A stretch of DNA of 64,000 nucleotides from Streptomyces spororaveus (GTDB taxonomy: Bacteria; Actinomycetota; Actinomycetes; Streptomycetales; Streptomycetaceae): contig NZ_BNED01000005.1 of NCBI RefSeq assembly GCF_016755875.1, positions 3,637,001-3,701,000 of the forward strand, written 5' to 3'. The notes beneath the pieces were generated by a model. That model saw only the letters and a list, made by a program, of their open reading frames with translations, was not told where the DNA came from and searched no databases. Shown piece after piece: positions 44,583 to 53,405 of the stretch. Each line of letters opens with the position of its first letter. Position 1 is the stretch's first letter. Both the position numbers and the translations under genes were made by a program.

Positions 44583-45113
44583 TTACTCGGCACCGCCCTG
44601 CTCGGCGAGCTTGACGCGAAGCGCTTCCGCGGTGCGGACGAACTTCGACGGCAGCGCCTGGAAGAGCGAGGCAGCCTGAGACTGCTTGCCCTTGAACGCG
44701 CCGGCCAGCTTGCTGAGCAGAACCTCGCGGGACTCGAGGTCCGCAAGCTTCTTGATCTCATCGGCGGTGAGCGCCTTACCATCAAGGACACCCGCCTTGA
44801 TGATGAGGTTCGGGTTGTCCTTGGCGAAGTCACGCAGGCTCTTCGCCGACTCCACCGGGTCACCGGTGATGAAGGCGACCGCGGTCGGACCAGCGAAGTG
44901 CTCGTCCAGCGCGGTGATCCCGGCCTGGTTGGCCGCAATCTTGGTCAGCGTGTTCTTCACCACGGCGTACTGGGCGTTCTCACCAAGGGAGCGACGCAGC
45001 GTCTTGAGCTGCGCGACGGTGAGACCCCGGTACTCGGTCAGCACGGCGGCGTTCGAGCTCTGGAACGCGTCCTTGAGCTCGGCTACCGATGCAGCCTTGT
45101 TGGGCGTCGGCAT
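44583..45113 (-). CDS. rplJ: 50S ribosomal protein L10
   Basis: 176 residues from the ATG at 45113 ([20 protein letters not shown]). L10 anchors L7/L12 dimers through its C-terminal helix and usually represses its own operon by binding the leader. The frame is open upstream through the leader, with no L10 similarity. Confidence 0.97.
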   Translation of the reverse strand: MPTPNKAASVAELKDAFQSSNAAVLTEYRGLTVAQLKTLRRSLGENAQYAVVKNTLTKIAANQAGITALDEHFAGPTAVAFITGDPVESAKSLRDFAKDNPNLIIKAGVLDGKALTADEIKKLADLESREVLLSKLAGAFKGKQSQAASLFQALPSKFVRTAEALRVKLAEQGGAE

Positions 45114-45317
45114 GGTGCGTTCGCCTCCTTCCGGGTGATGAGGACCGCTCAGAAGGGGCTGAACAAGAAACGCCCCGGCGCAGGCGCCAGGGCGTGGCTC
45201 GACCGGAACGAATTCCGGGAACCTTCCACAGTCACCTACGCGGGTCGTCCGCATTCAACGGATCCTTCGGCCACCGAACCCTTGCGGGCACGGCAACGAC
45301 CAGCGGTCTTTGGCTTC
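45114..45317 (-). ncRNA. Probable L10 leader (autoregulatory mRNA structure)
   Basis: About 200 nt between the candidate promoter and rplJ. It has the elements I expect of an L10-binding leader: an ACCGCTGGTCG stretch, then GCGTAGGTGACTG, and a GGAAGGAGG ribosome site that could be occluded. The fold cannot be computed here. Confidence 0.5.
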
Positions 45318-45323
45318 CGGGGA

Positions 45324-45353
45324 AGACTACGTGAAGGGGTGCAGCCGAGGCAA
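45324..45353 (-). promoter_or_regulatory. Candidate promoter of rplJ-rplL
   Basis: Minus strand TTGCCT (45353-45348), 18-bp spacer, TAGTCT (45329-45324). It lies against the stop codon of the upstream lipoprotein gene. Confidence 0.55.
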
Positions 45354-45359
45354 ATCGCC

Positions 45360-46262
45360 TCAGGAGCCGAGGTCCAGACCGCCCAGTCCGGCGTCCCGGA
45401 GGGTCTTGTCGGCCTCCTTCAGCTTGCGGTCGGTCTCCTTGTTCATGTCGTCGAGGGAGACGACCTGCCCGGCCGGCGGGGCCTGGACCGGGGCGGCCGC
45501 GGCGAAGTCGGAGAACTTCGCCGTGGTCTTCGTCATGCCCTCGGCGTCCGTGCTCACGGTGTCCGCGCGGACCGGGTAGCCGTCCTTGCCGATCCACAGG
45601 TCCACCTCGAAGGTGGTGATGTGCTTCACGGCCTCGTGGAGGTACCGGCGGTTCGCCTCCTCCATGACCTTGGTGGACTCGTCCGCCCTGAGCAGGTCGG
45701 CGGTGGCGAGGCTGCCCCTGTAGTGCTCGGCGTCGACGCCGTCGGCCGTCTTCTCCGCACCGACGTGCGTGAGCTTCTCCTGGCCCAGCAGCATGGCGAG
45801 GTACTCGGCCGGGTCGTCGTTGAGCCGCACCCCCGGCTTGCCGTCCTTGGCCAGGTCCATGCTCATCCAGGACTTGCCGTCCCGGGGCTGGGCCAGACCG
45901 GTGTAGGTCATGTCGCCGATCATGATCGAGCGGGTGGCGGGCTTCTCGCTCTTGAGGATCACGTCGTGGCTGGACGGGTACCAGCCCTTGGTGCCGGACT
46001 GGCCGGTGGTCTTGCCGTCGGCCCCGACGATCGACAGCTCGGCCTTGGCGAACTTGGCGGCCGCCGTCTTCACGTAGGCCGCCTTCACCGCCTCCACGGG
46101 CGAGTGCGCCGTCTCGGCGGCCGCCTTGCCCCCGTCGGCCTTGCCGGTGCCCCCGTCGGTGCCCGCGTCGGCCTTGTCGCCTCCGCAGGCCGTGAGACCG
46201 CCTACGAGCAGTGCGGTGCCCGCCACCGCGATACCGGCCCGGATCCGGACAGCCTTGTTCAT
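45360..46262 (-). CDS. Lipoprotein, LppX/LprG-like (LolA-type fold), paralogue A
   Basis: 300 residues. A signal peptide with lipobox LTAC (Cys about residue 26) and then a Gly/Ala/Asp-rich linker. The globular part shares blocks with the neighbour at 46331: VxxVGxEKxxDGVDAEHYxG-like THVGAEKTADGVDAEHY, and VDLWIGKDGYPVRAD. These fit LppX/LprAFG lipoproteins, which bind acyl lipids in a LolA-like cavity. GGGGGAG is the ribosome site. It lies between rplA and rplJ. Confidence 0.75.
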   Translation of the reverse strand: MNKAVRIRAGIAVAGTALLVGGLTACGGDKADAGTDGGTGKADGGKAAAETAHSPVEAVKAAYVKTAAAKFAKAELSIVGADGKTTGQSGTKGWYPSSHDVILKSEKPATRSIMIGDMTYTGLAQPRDGKSWMSMDLAKDGKPGVRLNDDPAEYLAMLLGQEKLTHVGAEKTADGVDAEHYRGSLATADLLRADESTKVMEEANRRYLHEAVKHITTFEVDLWIGKDGYPVRADTVSTDAEGMTKTTAKFSDFAAAAPVQAPPAGQVVSLDDMNKETDRKLKEADKTLRDAGLGGLDLGS

Positions 46263-46330
46263 CTGGTGGTGCTCCCCCGTGAATGGATCTTTGTTCCGAA
46301 GATGCGTACGGCGCTCGGCGCGCGGGAGGG

Positions 46331-47284
46331 TCAGGCCCCCGAGCCGAGGTCGCCCATTTCCTTGAGCATCGCGAAGAGGTCGAGGGTCTCGTTCTCCGGC
46401 GGGGTCTGGACGGTGGCCGCGGAGCCGTAGTCCGAGTAGTGGGCGTCCATGTTCAAGGCGCCCTGCGGCGTCGCGATGGAAGCCTTCATGCGGACCGGGT
46501 AGCCGTCCTTGTTCACCCAGACGTCCATGTCGTAGCCCTTGATGCCCGACTTCTTCGTGGCCTCGACGAGCTGCGCGCGCTCGGCGTCGGACAGCACCGT
46601 GGCGGACCCGTTCGCCGCCAGCATCTCCTCGAAGGTCAGGGTGCCCTGGTAGTGCTCGGCGTCCACGCCCGAGCCGTCGACCTTCTCGGCTCCGATGTGC
46701 TTCACGTTCGGCGAGGTGAGCAGCAGGGCGAGCTGCTTGGCCGGGTCCTGGCTCTGGTCCATGCTGTTCATGCCGCTGAGCTTCTTGAGCGCCTCGGTGT
46801 CGCCGGTGGCCTCCGCGGCGGCCTTGACGTCCAGCTTCATCCAGCTCTTGCCCTCCAGCCCCGCGGACATCGGGGAGCCCTTCGGGAGCTGCATGTACAT
46901 GATGTCGTTGGTCATGATCATGCGCATGGAGCCGGAGCCCGCACCCGAGGCGGGCCCGCCCGTCACGGTGAAGTCCATGACCTGCGGATCCCAGCCCTGG
47001 ACACCGGACATGTCCACGGTGCCGCCGGCGCCCAGCGACGCGGGCATCGACATGGTCATGCGGACCTTGGCGGACTTGGCCGCGGAGGTCTTCTTGTACG
47101 CGGCCGTGAGCGCCTCGGTGGCGGAACCGCCCGCCGCGGGCTTGCCCGGCTGTGCGGACGACCCCGTGGGGGCCTTGCCGGCATCGTCCTTCTTGCCGCT
47201 CTCGCACGCCGTGGCACCGCCGACGAGCAGTACGGCGGCCAGTGCGGCGCCGATGGTCTTCTTCCGGTACGCGGACACGCGCAT
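46331..47284 (-). CDS. Lipoprotein, LppX/LprG-like (LolA-type fold), paralogue B
   Basis: 317 residues from the ATG at 47284, with AAGGG well spaced; a GTG at 47290 is possible. The lipobox is ATAC with Ala at -3, a little weak. It is paralogous to the next gene: KHIGAEKVDGSGVDAEHY and MDVWVNKDGYPVRM match THVGAEKTADGVDAEHY and VDLWIGKDGYPVRA. The two genes are 68 bp apart and likely one transcript. A role in lipid or glycolipid handling at the membrane is inferred from the family. Confidence 0.75.
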   Translation of the reverse strand: MRVSAYRKKTIGAALAAVLLVGGATACESGKKDDAGKAPTGSSAQPGKPAAGGSATEALTAAYKKTSAAKSAKVRMTMSMPASLGAGGTVDMSGVQGWDPQVMDFTVTGGPASGAGSGSMRMIMTNDIMYMQLPKGSPMSAGLEGKSWMKLDVKAAAEATGDTEALKKLSGMNSMDQSQDPAKQLALLLTSPNVKHIGAEKVDGSGVDAEHYQGTLTFEEMLAANGSATVLSDAERAQLVEATKKSGIKGYDMDVWVNKDGYPVRMKASIATPQGALNMDAHYSDYGSAATVQTPPENETLDLFAMLKEMGDLGSGA

Positions 47285-47391
47285 CCCCACCCCTTGGTCA
47301 ATCGCTTGTTCGAGCCGACCCTACGTCTTCCCCCGGCCGGATCGCGCCCTCATTACGCCCCCGTCGGGGGATATGTGTCCCGGAACACGGA

Positions 47392-47434
47392 AGCGGGCCC
47401 CCCGCCACCCTGTGAAGGGGGCGAGGGGCCCGCT
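47392..47434 (-). terminator. Terminator after rplA
   Basis: AGCGGGCCCC (47392-47401) pairs with GGGGCCCGCT (47425-47434), with a further CGCC/GGCG inside; 25 bp after the rplA stop. Confidence 0.8.
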
Positions 47435-47458
47435 GTGCCACTCGGTGAGCCGTCAGGC

Positions 47459-48187
47459 TCAGACAGCAGCCGGGTCTTCCTCGACGAGGAGGTTCCGGGT
47501 GCGGTTCGGGTCCAGCTGGATGCCGGGGCCCATGGTGGTGCTGAGGGCGGCCTTCTTGATGTAGCGGCCCTTCGCGGCGGACGGCTTCAGACGAAGGATC
47601 TCGTCCAGGGCCGCGCCGTAGTTCTCGACCAGCTTGTCATCGGAGAAGGAGACCTTGCCGATGATGAAGTGCAGGTTCGAGTGCTTGTCGACGCGGAACT
47701 CGATCTTGCCACCCTTGATCTCGGTGACAGCCTTCGCGACGTCCATCGTGACGGTGCCGGTCTTCGGGTTCGGCATCAGGCCACGGGGACCGAGCACGCG
47801 GCCGAGGCGGCCGACCTTGCCCATGAGGTCCGGGGTGGCCACAACGGCGTCGAACTCGTTCAGGCGGTTGCCCTTGGCGATCTCGTTGATCAGCTCGTCG
47901 TCGCCGACAATGTCGGCGCCGGCGGCTTCCGCGGCCGCAGCACGGTCACCGGTCGCGAAGACCAGGACCCGGGCGGTCTTGCCGGTGCCGTGCGGGAGGT
48001 TCACGGTGCCACGGACCATCTGGTCGGCCTTGCGCGGGTCGACACCCAGGCGGAAGGCGACCTCGACGGTGCCGTCGAACTTGGTCGTGGAGGTCTCCTT
48101 GGCGAGACGGACGGCCTCGAGCGGGGCGTACAGCTTCTCCCGGTCGACCTTGGCGTCCGCAGCGCGGAGAGTCTTGCTGCGCTTCAC
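47459..48187 (-). CDS. rplA: 50S ribosomal protein L1
   Basis: 242 residues from the GTG at 48187 ([20 protein letters not shown]) with GGAG upstream. Core motif [21 protein letters not shown]1 forms the mobile stalk at the E site and in many bacteria represses the L11-L1 operon. Confidence 0.97.
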   Translation of the reverse strand: MKRSKTLRAADAKVDREKLYAPLEAVRLAKETSTTKFDGTVEVAFRLGVDPRKADQMVRGTVNLPHGTGKTARVLVFATGDRAAAAEAAGADIVGDDELINEIAKGNRLNEFDAVVATPDLMGKVGRLGRVLGPRGLMPNPKTGTVTMDVAKAVTEIKGGKIEFRVDKHSNLHFIIGKVSFSDDKLVENYGAALDEILRLKPSAAKGRYIKKAALSTTMGPGIQLDPNRTRNLLVEEDPAAV

Positions 48188-48276
48188 TTCTGCTCCTGTA
48201 TTTCGGCTTCAGGCATGGAGTCGTGGTGCGGACCAGCGCTTGGTCCTACCACTGATGGTGCTGGGGGGTGGCTGGA

Positions 48277-48711
48277 TCAGCCTTCGACGGTGACGCCCAT
48301 CGAACGCGCGGTGCCGGCAATGATCTTGACGGCGGCGTCGATGTCGTTGGCGTTCAGGTCGGGCATCTTCAGCTCGGCGATCTCCTTGACCTGGGCAGCC
48401 GTGAGCTTGGCGACCTTGGTCTTGTGGGGCTCGCCGGAGCCCTTCTCGATGCCCGCGTGCTTCAGGATGAGGCGCGCGGCCGGCGGAGTCTTGGTGATGA
48501 AGGTGAAGGAACGGTCGTCGTAGACCGTGATCTCCACCGGCACGACCATGCCACGCTGCGACTCGGTCGCGGCGTTGTAGGCCTTGCAGAACTCCATGAT
48601 GTTGACGCCGTGCTGACCGAGCGCGGGGCCGACCGGCGGAGCCGGGTTGGCCGCACCGGCCTTGATCTGGAGCTTGATAAGCCCCGTGACCTTCTTCTTC
48701 TTGGGAGGCAT
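48277..48711 (-). CDS. rplK: 50S ribosomal protein L11
   Basis: 144 residues. N-terminal [20 protein letters not shown] holds the Pro residues where thiostrepton-resistance changes occur; they look wild type. C-terminal domain binds the 1067 region of 23S rRNA. L11 also triggers RelA. Confidence 0.98.
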
Positions 48712-48774
48712 TGCTCTCTCCGGGTCCTAGTGAGAGTTTTCAGCCGCCCATCCGGTCATCCGGATGGAGGCATA

Positions 48775-48803
48775 CCGCACCACGATAACGGGTATCGGTG
48801 CGG
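48775..48803 (-). other. Hairpin in the rplK leader
   Basis: CCGCACC (48775-48781) pairs with GGTGCGG (48797-48803), with an inner GATA/TATC. It lies 64 nt before rplK, where an L1-binding leader site would sit; this role is only inferred. Confidence 0.4.
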
Positions 48804-48817
48804 GGCTAAAAACCGAG

Positions 48818-48853
48818 CAGGTCAGACCGCCCTCAACGGGGCGATCTGACCTG
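48818..48853 (-). terminator. Intrinsic terminator after nusG
   Basis: A 14-15-bp stem with one mismatch (CAGGTCAGACCGCCC at 48818-48832) followed on the minus strand by CTCGGTTTTT, a real U-tract. 23 bp after nusG. Confidence 0.85.
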
Positions 48854-48876
48854 TCCGGAAGCTGTCGCTCAGAAGA

Positions 48877-49782
48877 TCAGTTCTTCTGGATCTGGTCGAA
48901 GCTGAGCTCGACCGGGGTCTCGCGGCCGAAGATCTCGACGAGGCCCTTGACCTTCTTCGAGTCGGGGTTGATCTCGTTGATCGTCGCCTGCAGCGTCGCG
49001 AACGGGCCGTCGGTGACGGTGACCGAGTCGCCGACCTCGAAGTCCAGGACCTCGATGGTGCGCTTGACGGCGGGCGCGGGCAGACCGGCCTCTTCCGCGG
49101 CGGCCTTGGCGGCCTTCTCCTGCGCCTCCGGGGCGAGCATCTTGACGATCTCGTCCAGGGTCAGCGGGTACGGGTCGTACGCGTTGCCGACGAAGCCGGT
49201 GACGCCAGGCGTGTTGCGGACGACACCCCAGGACTCGTTCGTCAGATCCATGCGGACGAGAACGTAGCCGGGCAGCTTGTTCTGCCGGACGTTCTTGCGC
49301 TCGCCGTTCTTGATCTGGACGATCTCTTCCTCGGGCACCTCGGCCTGGTAGATGAACTCCTCGACGTTCAGCGAGACGGCGCGCTGCTCCAGGTTGGCCT
49401 TCACGCGCTTCTCGTAGCCGGCGTAGGTGTGGATCACGTACCACTCGCCGGGGAGCAGGCGGAGCTCCTCGCGGAGGGCCTGGATGGGGTCGACGGGCTC
49501 GGCGGGCTCGACCGGAGCGGCCTCTTCGGCCTCTTCCTCGTCGGCCTCGGCGTCGTCAGCAGCCTCGTCGACCTCGGCGTCGGCCTCGGCGTCAACCTCG
49601 GTGTCAGCCTCGTCCTCGTCGGACTCGACGTGCAGCGCGGCCTCTTCGGCGGCGACACCCGCCTCGACGTCGGCGAGCTCGGCCTCGTCGGGGTCCACAG
49701 CGTCTGCCGCCTCGACGATGTCGAGCTCGTCCTCGACGGACTCGACGGAGTCGTGGCTCGCGTTCAGGTTCGGGTCAGACAC
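48877..49782 (-). CDS. nusG: Transcription factor NusG with acidic N-terminal extension
   Basis: 301 residues from the GTG at 49782 ([19 protein letters not shown]). The first about 110 residues are almost all Asp, Glu and Ala. The NGN domain ([20 protein letters not shown]) and KOW domain ([20 protein letters not shown]) follow. NusG couples RNA polymerase to S10 or Rho. Acidic extensions are usual in streptomycete NusG. 83 bp after secE. Confidence 0.97.
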   Translation of the reverse strand: MSDPNLNASHDSVESVEDELDIVEAADAVDPDEAELADVEAGVAAEEAALHVESDEDEADTEVDAEADAEVDEAADDAEADEEEAEEAAPVEPAEPVDPIQALREELRLLPGEWYVIHTYAGYEKRVKANLEQRAVSLNVEEFIYQAEVPEEEIVQIKNGERKNVRQNKLPGYVLVRMDLTNESWGVVRNTPGVTGFVGNAYDPYPLTLDEIVKMLAPEAQEKAAKAAAEEAGLPAPAVKRTIEVLDFEVGDSVTVTDGPFATLQATINEINPDSKKVKGLVEIFGRETPVELSFDQIQKN

Positions 49783-49865
49783 GGTGGCTGCTTCTTCCTG
49801 GATACAAAAGGTGGTGGAACATGCGAAAACGGGCGACACCATCAAGGCGCCGCCCCCCGCGGGGA

Positions 49866-50147
49866 TCAGCCGAAGACGAACTTGATGGCTTTTTCAAACC
49901 CGAAGTCAATCACGGTCACCAGACCGATCATGATGACCACGAAGACAATCACTACGGTGGTGTACGTCGTGAGCTGGTTGCGAGTCGGCCAAACAACCTT
50001 GCGCAGTTCCGCGATGATCTGGCGGTAGAAAAGCGCGAGACGGCCCAGGGGGCCCTTCTTGCCGCGCTTGCCGCCCTTGCGGGCCTTCTTCTCGCGCGTC
50101 TCGTCCTCGGCGTCAGGCATGTCGATGGAGCCCAGGGCGTCCGTCAC
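49866..50147 (-). CDS. secE: Protein translocase subunit SecE
   Basis: 93 residues from a GTG at 50147 ([19 protein letters not shown]) with AGGTG seven bases upstream; an ATG at 50171 would add eight residues but lacks a ribosome site. Short basic linker, the conserved amphipathic [14 protein letters not shown] and one membrane helix, typical of Gram-positive SecE. In the usual secE-nusG pair. Confidence 0.94.
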   Translation of the reverse strand: MTDALGSIDMPDAEDETREKKARKGGKRGKKGPLGRLALFYRQIIAELRKVVWPTRNQLTTYTTVVIVFVVIMIGLVTVIDFGFEKAIKFVFG

Positions 50148-50253
50148 GTCTCTCACCTGAATCCGGGTCATGGCCGTACCGCGCCCGGTTGCGCCGCACG
50201 GCGTTGCATCTAAGTACGTACCTGCGCACACACGTCCGAGATGGAGTGTGGAG

Positions 50254-50326
50254 CAGGGCCGGAGGGACTCGAACCCCCAACCGCTGGTTTTGGAGACCAG
50301 TGCTCTACCAATTGAGCTACGACCCT
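50254..50326 (-). tRNA. tRNA-Trp (CCA)
   Basis: 73 nt. Acceptor AGGGTCG pairs with CGGCCCT (one G-U); anticodon loop CTCCAAA gives CCA; T-loop TTCGAGT. No encoded CCA end. A TAGGTT -10-like box lies at 50343-50338. It stands before secE as in mycobacteria. Confidence 0.97.
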
Positions 50327-50519
50327 TTGCGTCCCCCAACCTACCGCATCCGAGCGAGTGCACGGAGTGCTCACGCTCTGCAGCGGCTGGCGAGGTCCAA
50401 CGACAGGTGAGTGTACGTGAACCGGGCCGTGACGTCGAACAGCACCCGAGCTGACATGCGTCGGTCCGTTGACTGAAACGGTGTGCGGCGCTTCTTTGCC
50501 GTCTGGGACGATTGCTCGT

Positions 50520-51746
50520 ATGACCTCTGCAACGCCTTCCTCCGAGCGCCGGGTGTCCGCCCGTATCGGCGCCATTTCCGAGTCCGCCACCCTCGCCGTG
50601 GACGCCAAGGCCAAGGCCCTCAAGGCCGCCGGACGCCCGGTGATCGGCTTCGGCGCCGGCGAGCCCGACTTCCCGACCCCGGACTACATCGTCGAGGCGG
50701 CGGTCGAGGCCTGCCGCAACCCGAAGTACCACCGCTACACGCCGGCCGGCGGCCTGCCCGAGCTGAAGGCCGCGATCGCCGCCAAGACGCTGCGCGACTC
50801 CGGCTACGAGGTCGAGGCCTCGCAGGTCCTGGTGACCAACGGCGGCAAGCAGGCGATCTACGAGGCCTTCGCGGCCGTCCTGGACCCGGGTGACGAGGTC
50901 ATCGTCCCGGCTCCGTACTGGACCACCTACCCGGAGTCCATCCGTCTCGCCGGCGGTGTCCCGGTCGAGGTCGTCGCCGACGAGACCACGAACTACCGCG
51001 TCTCCGTCGAGCAGCTGGAGGCCGCGCGCACCGAGCGCACCAAGGTCGTCCTGTTCGTCTCCCCGTCCAACCCGACGGGCGCCGTCTACAGCGAGGCCGA
51101 CGCGAAGGCGATCGGCGAGTGGGCCGCCGAGCACGGCCTGTGGGTCCTGACGGACGAGATCTACGAGCACCTGGTCTACGGCGAGGCGAAGTTCACCTCG
51201 CTGCCGGTCCTGGTCCCGGCCCTGCGCGACAAGTGCATCATCGTCAACGGCGTCGCCAAGACGTACGCGATGACCGGCTGGCGCGTGGGCTGGGTCATCG
51301 CCCCGCAGGACGTCATCAAGGCGGCGACCAACCTGCAGTCGCACGCCACCTCCAACGTGTCCAACGTGGCCCAGGTCGCCGCGCTGGCCGCCGTCTCGGG
51401 CAACCTGGACGCGGTCGCGGAGATGCGCAAGGCCTTCGACCGCCGCCGCCAGACGATGGTGAAGATGCTGAACGAGATCGACGGCGTCTTCTGCCCGACC
51501 CCCGAGGGCGCGTTCTACGCGTACCCGTCGGTCAAGGACCTGATCGGCAAGGAGATCCGCGGCAAGCGCCCGCAGAGCTCCGTCGAGCTCGCCGCGCTGA
51601 TCCTGGACGAGGTCGAGGTCGCGGTCGTCCCGGGCGAGGCCTTCGGCACCCCCGGCTACCTGCGCCTGTCCTACGCCCTGGGCGACGAGGACCTGGTGGA
51701 GGGCGTGTCCCGCATCCAGAAGCTCCTGGCCGAGGCCAAGGCCTAG
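50520..51746 (+). CDS. aspC: Pyridoxal-phosphate aminotransferase (aspartate-type, class I)
   Basis: 408 residues from the ATG at 50520 ([20 protein letters not shown]). The PLP-binding Lys is in [17 protein letters not shown]; the Asp that holds the PLP ring nitrogen is in [24 protein letters not shown] is also conserved. The type Ib aspartate aminotransferases of actinobacteria look like this; other amino-acid substrates cannot be excluded. Followed by a strong terminator. Confidence 0.92.
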   Translation: MTSATPSSERRVSARIGAISESATLAVDAKAKALKAAGRPVIGFGAGEPDFPTPDYIVEAAVEACRNPKYHRYTPAGGLPELKAAIAAKTLRDSGYEVEASQVLVTNGGKQAIYEAFAAVLDPGDEVIVPAPYWTTYPESIRLAGGVPVEVVADETTNYRVSVEQLEAARTERTKVVLFVSPSNPTGAVYSEADAKAIGEWAAEHGLWVLTDEIYEHLVYGEAKFTSLPVLVPALRDKCIIVNGVAKTYAMTGWRVGWVIAPQDVIKAATNLQSHATSNVSNVAQVAALAAVSGNLDAVAEMRKAFDRRRQTMVKMLNEIDGVFCPTPEGAFYAYPSVKDLIGKEIRGKRPQSSVELAALILDEVEVAVVPGEAFGTPGYLRLSYALGDEDLVEGVSRIQKLLAEAKA

Positions 51747-51770
51747 GCCTGACGCGGCCCGCAGCCCGAA

Positions 51771-51811
51771 CCTGAGCGGCGTCTCCCCTGTACGGGGCGG
51801 CGCCGCTCAGG
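51771..51811 (+). terminator. Terminator after the aminotransferase gene
   Basis: CCTGAGCGGCG (51771-51781) pairs with CGCCGCTCAGG (51801-51811), with inner CCCC/GGGG. Confidence 0.85.
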
Positions 51812-51816
51812 CATAT

Positions 51817-51860
51817 CCCCCCGCCGGCGATTGAGGCGCGGGGTCCGGGGCGGCGCCCGG
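51817..51860. repeat. Probable dispersed Streptomyces intergenic repeat
   Basis: CCCGCCGGCGATTGAGG-type sequence followed by GCGCGGGGTCCGGGGCGG. I recall this motif as frequent behind streptomycete genes; a single copy in the window cannot prove it. Confidence 0.4.
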
Positions 51861-51963
51861 AAGGCCCCCGCGCAGCGGATCCGCCCCCGCTCACGCGTTC
51901 GCGCAAGCCCCCGATCGGTAAAACCCCCTCCCGCCGAGCGCAGCGGTACGGCAGGATCACCAG

Positions 51964-52983
51964 ATGGAGCACGCACGCGATCTCACGCTTCTGCCCAAGG
52001 CCCACCTCCACCTGCACTTCACCGGGTCGATGCGACCATCGACCCTCCTGGAGCTCGCCGACAAGTACGGCGTCCGGCTCCCGGACGCCCTCACCGCCGG
52101 CGAACCCCCCAAGCTCCGCGCCACCGACGAGCGCGGCTGGTTCCGCTTCCAGCGGCTCTACGACGCCGCCCGCTCCTGCCTGCGCGAGCCCGACGACATC
52201 CGGCGCCTGGTCCGCGAGGCCGCCGAGGAGGACGTCAAGGACGGCAGCGGCTGGCTGGAGATCCAGGTGGATCCCACCTCCTACGCCCCGCTGCTCGGCG
52301 GGATGATCCCGGCCGTCGAGATCATCCTCGACGCCGTCGACGCGGCCTCCCGCGAGACCGGCCTCGGCATGCGGGTCCTCATCGCCGCCAACCGCATGAA
52401 GCACCCCCTCGACGCCCGCACCCTCGCCCGCCTCGCCGTCCGCTACGCCGACCGCGGCATCGTCGGCTTCGGGCTCTCCAACGACGAGCGCCGCGGCATG
52501 GCCCGTGACTTCGACCGGGCCTTCGCCATCGCCCGCGAGGGCGGCCTCCTCGCCGCCCCGCACGGCGGCGAGCTCACCGGCCCGGCCTCCGTCCGCGACT
52601 GCCTCGACGACCTGCACGCCTCCCGCATCGGGCACGGGGTGCGGGCGGCCGAGGATCCCAGGCTGCTCAAGCGGCTCGCGGACCGGCAGATCACCTGCGA
52701 GGTCTGCCCGGCCTCCAACGTCGCCCTCGGGGTCTACGAGCGGCCCGAGGACGTCCCGCTGCGCACCCTCTTCGAGGCGGGGGTCCCCATGGCGCTGGGC
52801 GCCGACGACCCGCTGCTCTTCGGGTCCCGGCTCGCGGCCCAGTACGAGATCGCCCGCCGCCACCACGCCTTCACGGACGCAGAGCTCGCCGAGCTGGCCC
52901 GTCAGTCGGTACGCGGCAGCGCGGCGCCGGACGAGGTGCAGGCCAAGCTGCTCGCGGGGATCGACCACTGGCTCACCGGGTGA
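51964..52983 (+). CDS. Adenosine deaminase family protein
   Basis: 339 residues, an amidohydrolase barrel. HLHLHFTG carries the metal His pair, PHGGELTG the His and catalytic Glu, RIGHGVRA a His, and GADDPLLF the Asp pair. The Asp that binds ribose O5' in mammalian enzymes (HVHLDG) is Thr here, so the substrate pocket differs. Related COG1816 members in Streptomyces deaminate adenosine, or in another branch 6-aminodeoxyfutalosine of the menaquinone pathway. I favour adenosine-type deaminase but not firmly. Confidence 0.85.
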   Translation: MEHARDLTLLPKAHLHLHFTGSMRPSTLLELADKYGVRLPDALTAGEPPKLRATDERGWFRFQRLYDAARSCLREPDDIRRLVREAAEEDVKDGSGWLEIQVDPTSYAPLLGGMIPAVEIILDAVDAASRETGLGMRVLIAANRMKHPLDARTLARLAVRYADRGIVGFGLSNDERRGMARDFDRAFAIAREGGLLAAPHGGELTGPASVRDCLDDLHASRIGHGVRAAEDPRLLKRLADRQITCEVCPASNVALGVYERPEDVPLRTLFEAGVPMALGADDPLLFGSRLAAQYEIARRHHAFTDAELAELARQSVRGSAAPDEVQAKLLAGIDHWLTG

Positions 52984-53389
52984 GCCGCAGGTCCCCCTCG
53001 TAGCAGTCGGCGCGGACCCGTCCGCCGTCCAGGAAGCCGATCTCCAGGTGGGTACGGCCCTGTTCGGGCAGGGCGAACTCGGCGACCGAGGCGACGGTCT
53101 CGCCGAGGTGCCGCAGGAAGGGGTGGTCGCCGAGGTCCTCCCCGACCTCGATGCGGCCCCACTCCCCCATGTCGTACGCCTCGTGCGGGGTGGCGGACTC
53201 GACGATGAGGCACTGGTCCGATCCTGTGGTGATCCGGATGGTGTCGCCGATGCTGTCGATCAGCCAGACGTCGAGGGGCGCCTCGGAACGTTCGCCGTCA
53301 CTGATGTGCCAGGACGCGACGACTCGGCTGAGCGTGCGCCCCACGAGACGGGTGGGGTCCGTACCGGCCCCGTGCAGGGGACAGAGCAT
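52973..53389 (-). CDS. Conserved hypothetical protein (138 aa)
   Basis: 138 residues, no membrane segment, no motif I recognise: mostly beta-strand-like with FLDGGRVRADCYEGDLRL at the end. It lies 16 bp after murB on the same strand and its stop overlaps the convergent deaminase gene by 11 bp. A short GAGGAG precedes the start. Function unknown. Confidence 0.6.
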   Translation of the reverse strand: MLCPLHGAGTDPTRLVGRTLSRVVASWHISDGERSEAPLDVWLIDSIGDTIRITTGSDQCLIVESATPHEAYDMGEWGRIEVGEDLGDHPFLRHLGETVASVAEFALPEQGRTHLEIGFLDGGRVRADCYEGDLRLTR

Positions 53390-53405
53390 GGGCGGCCGGG
53401 GCTCC

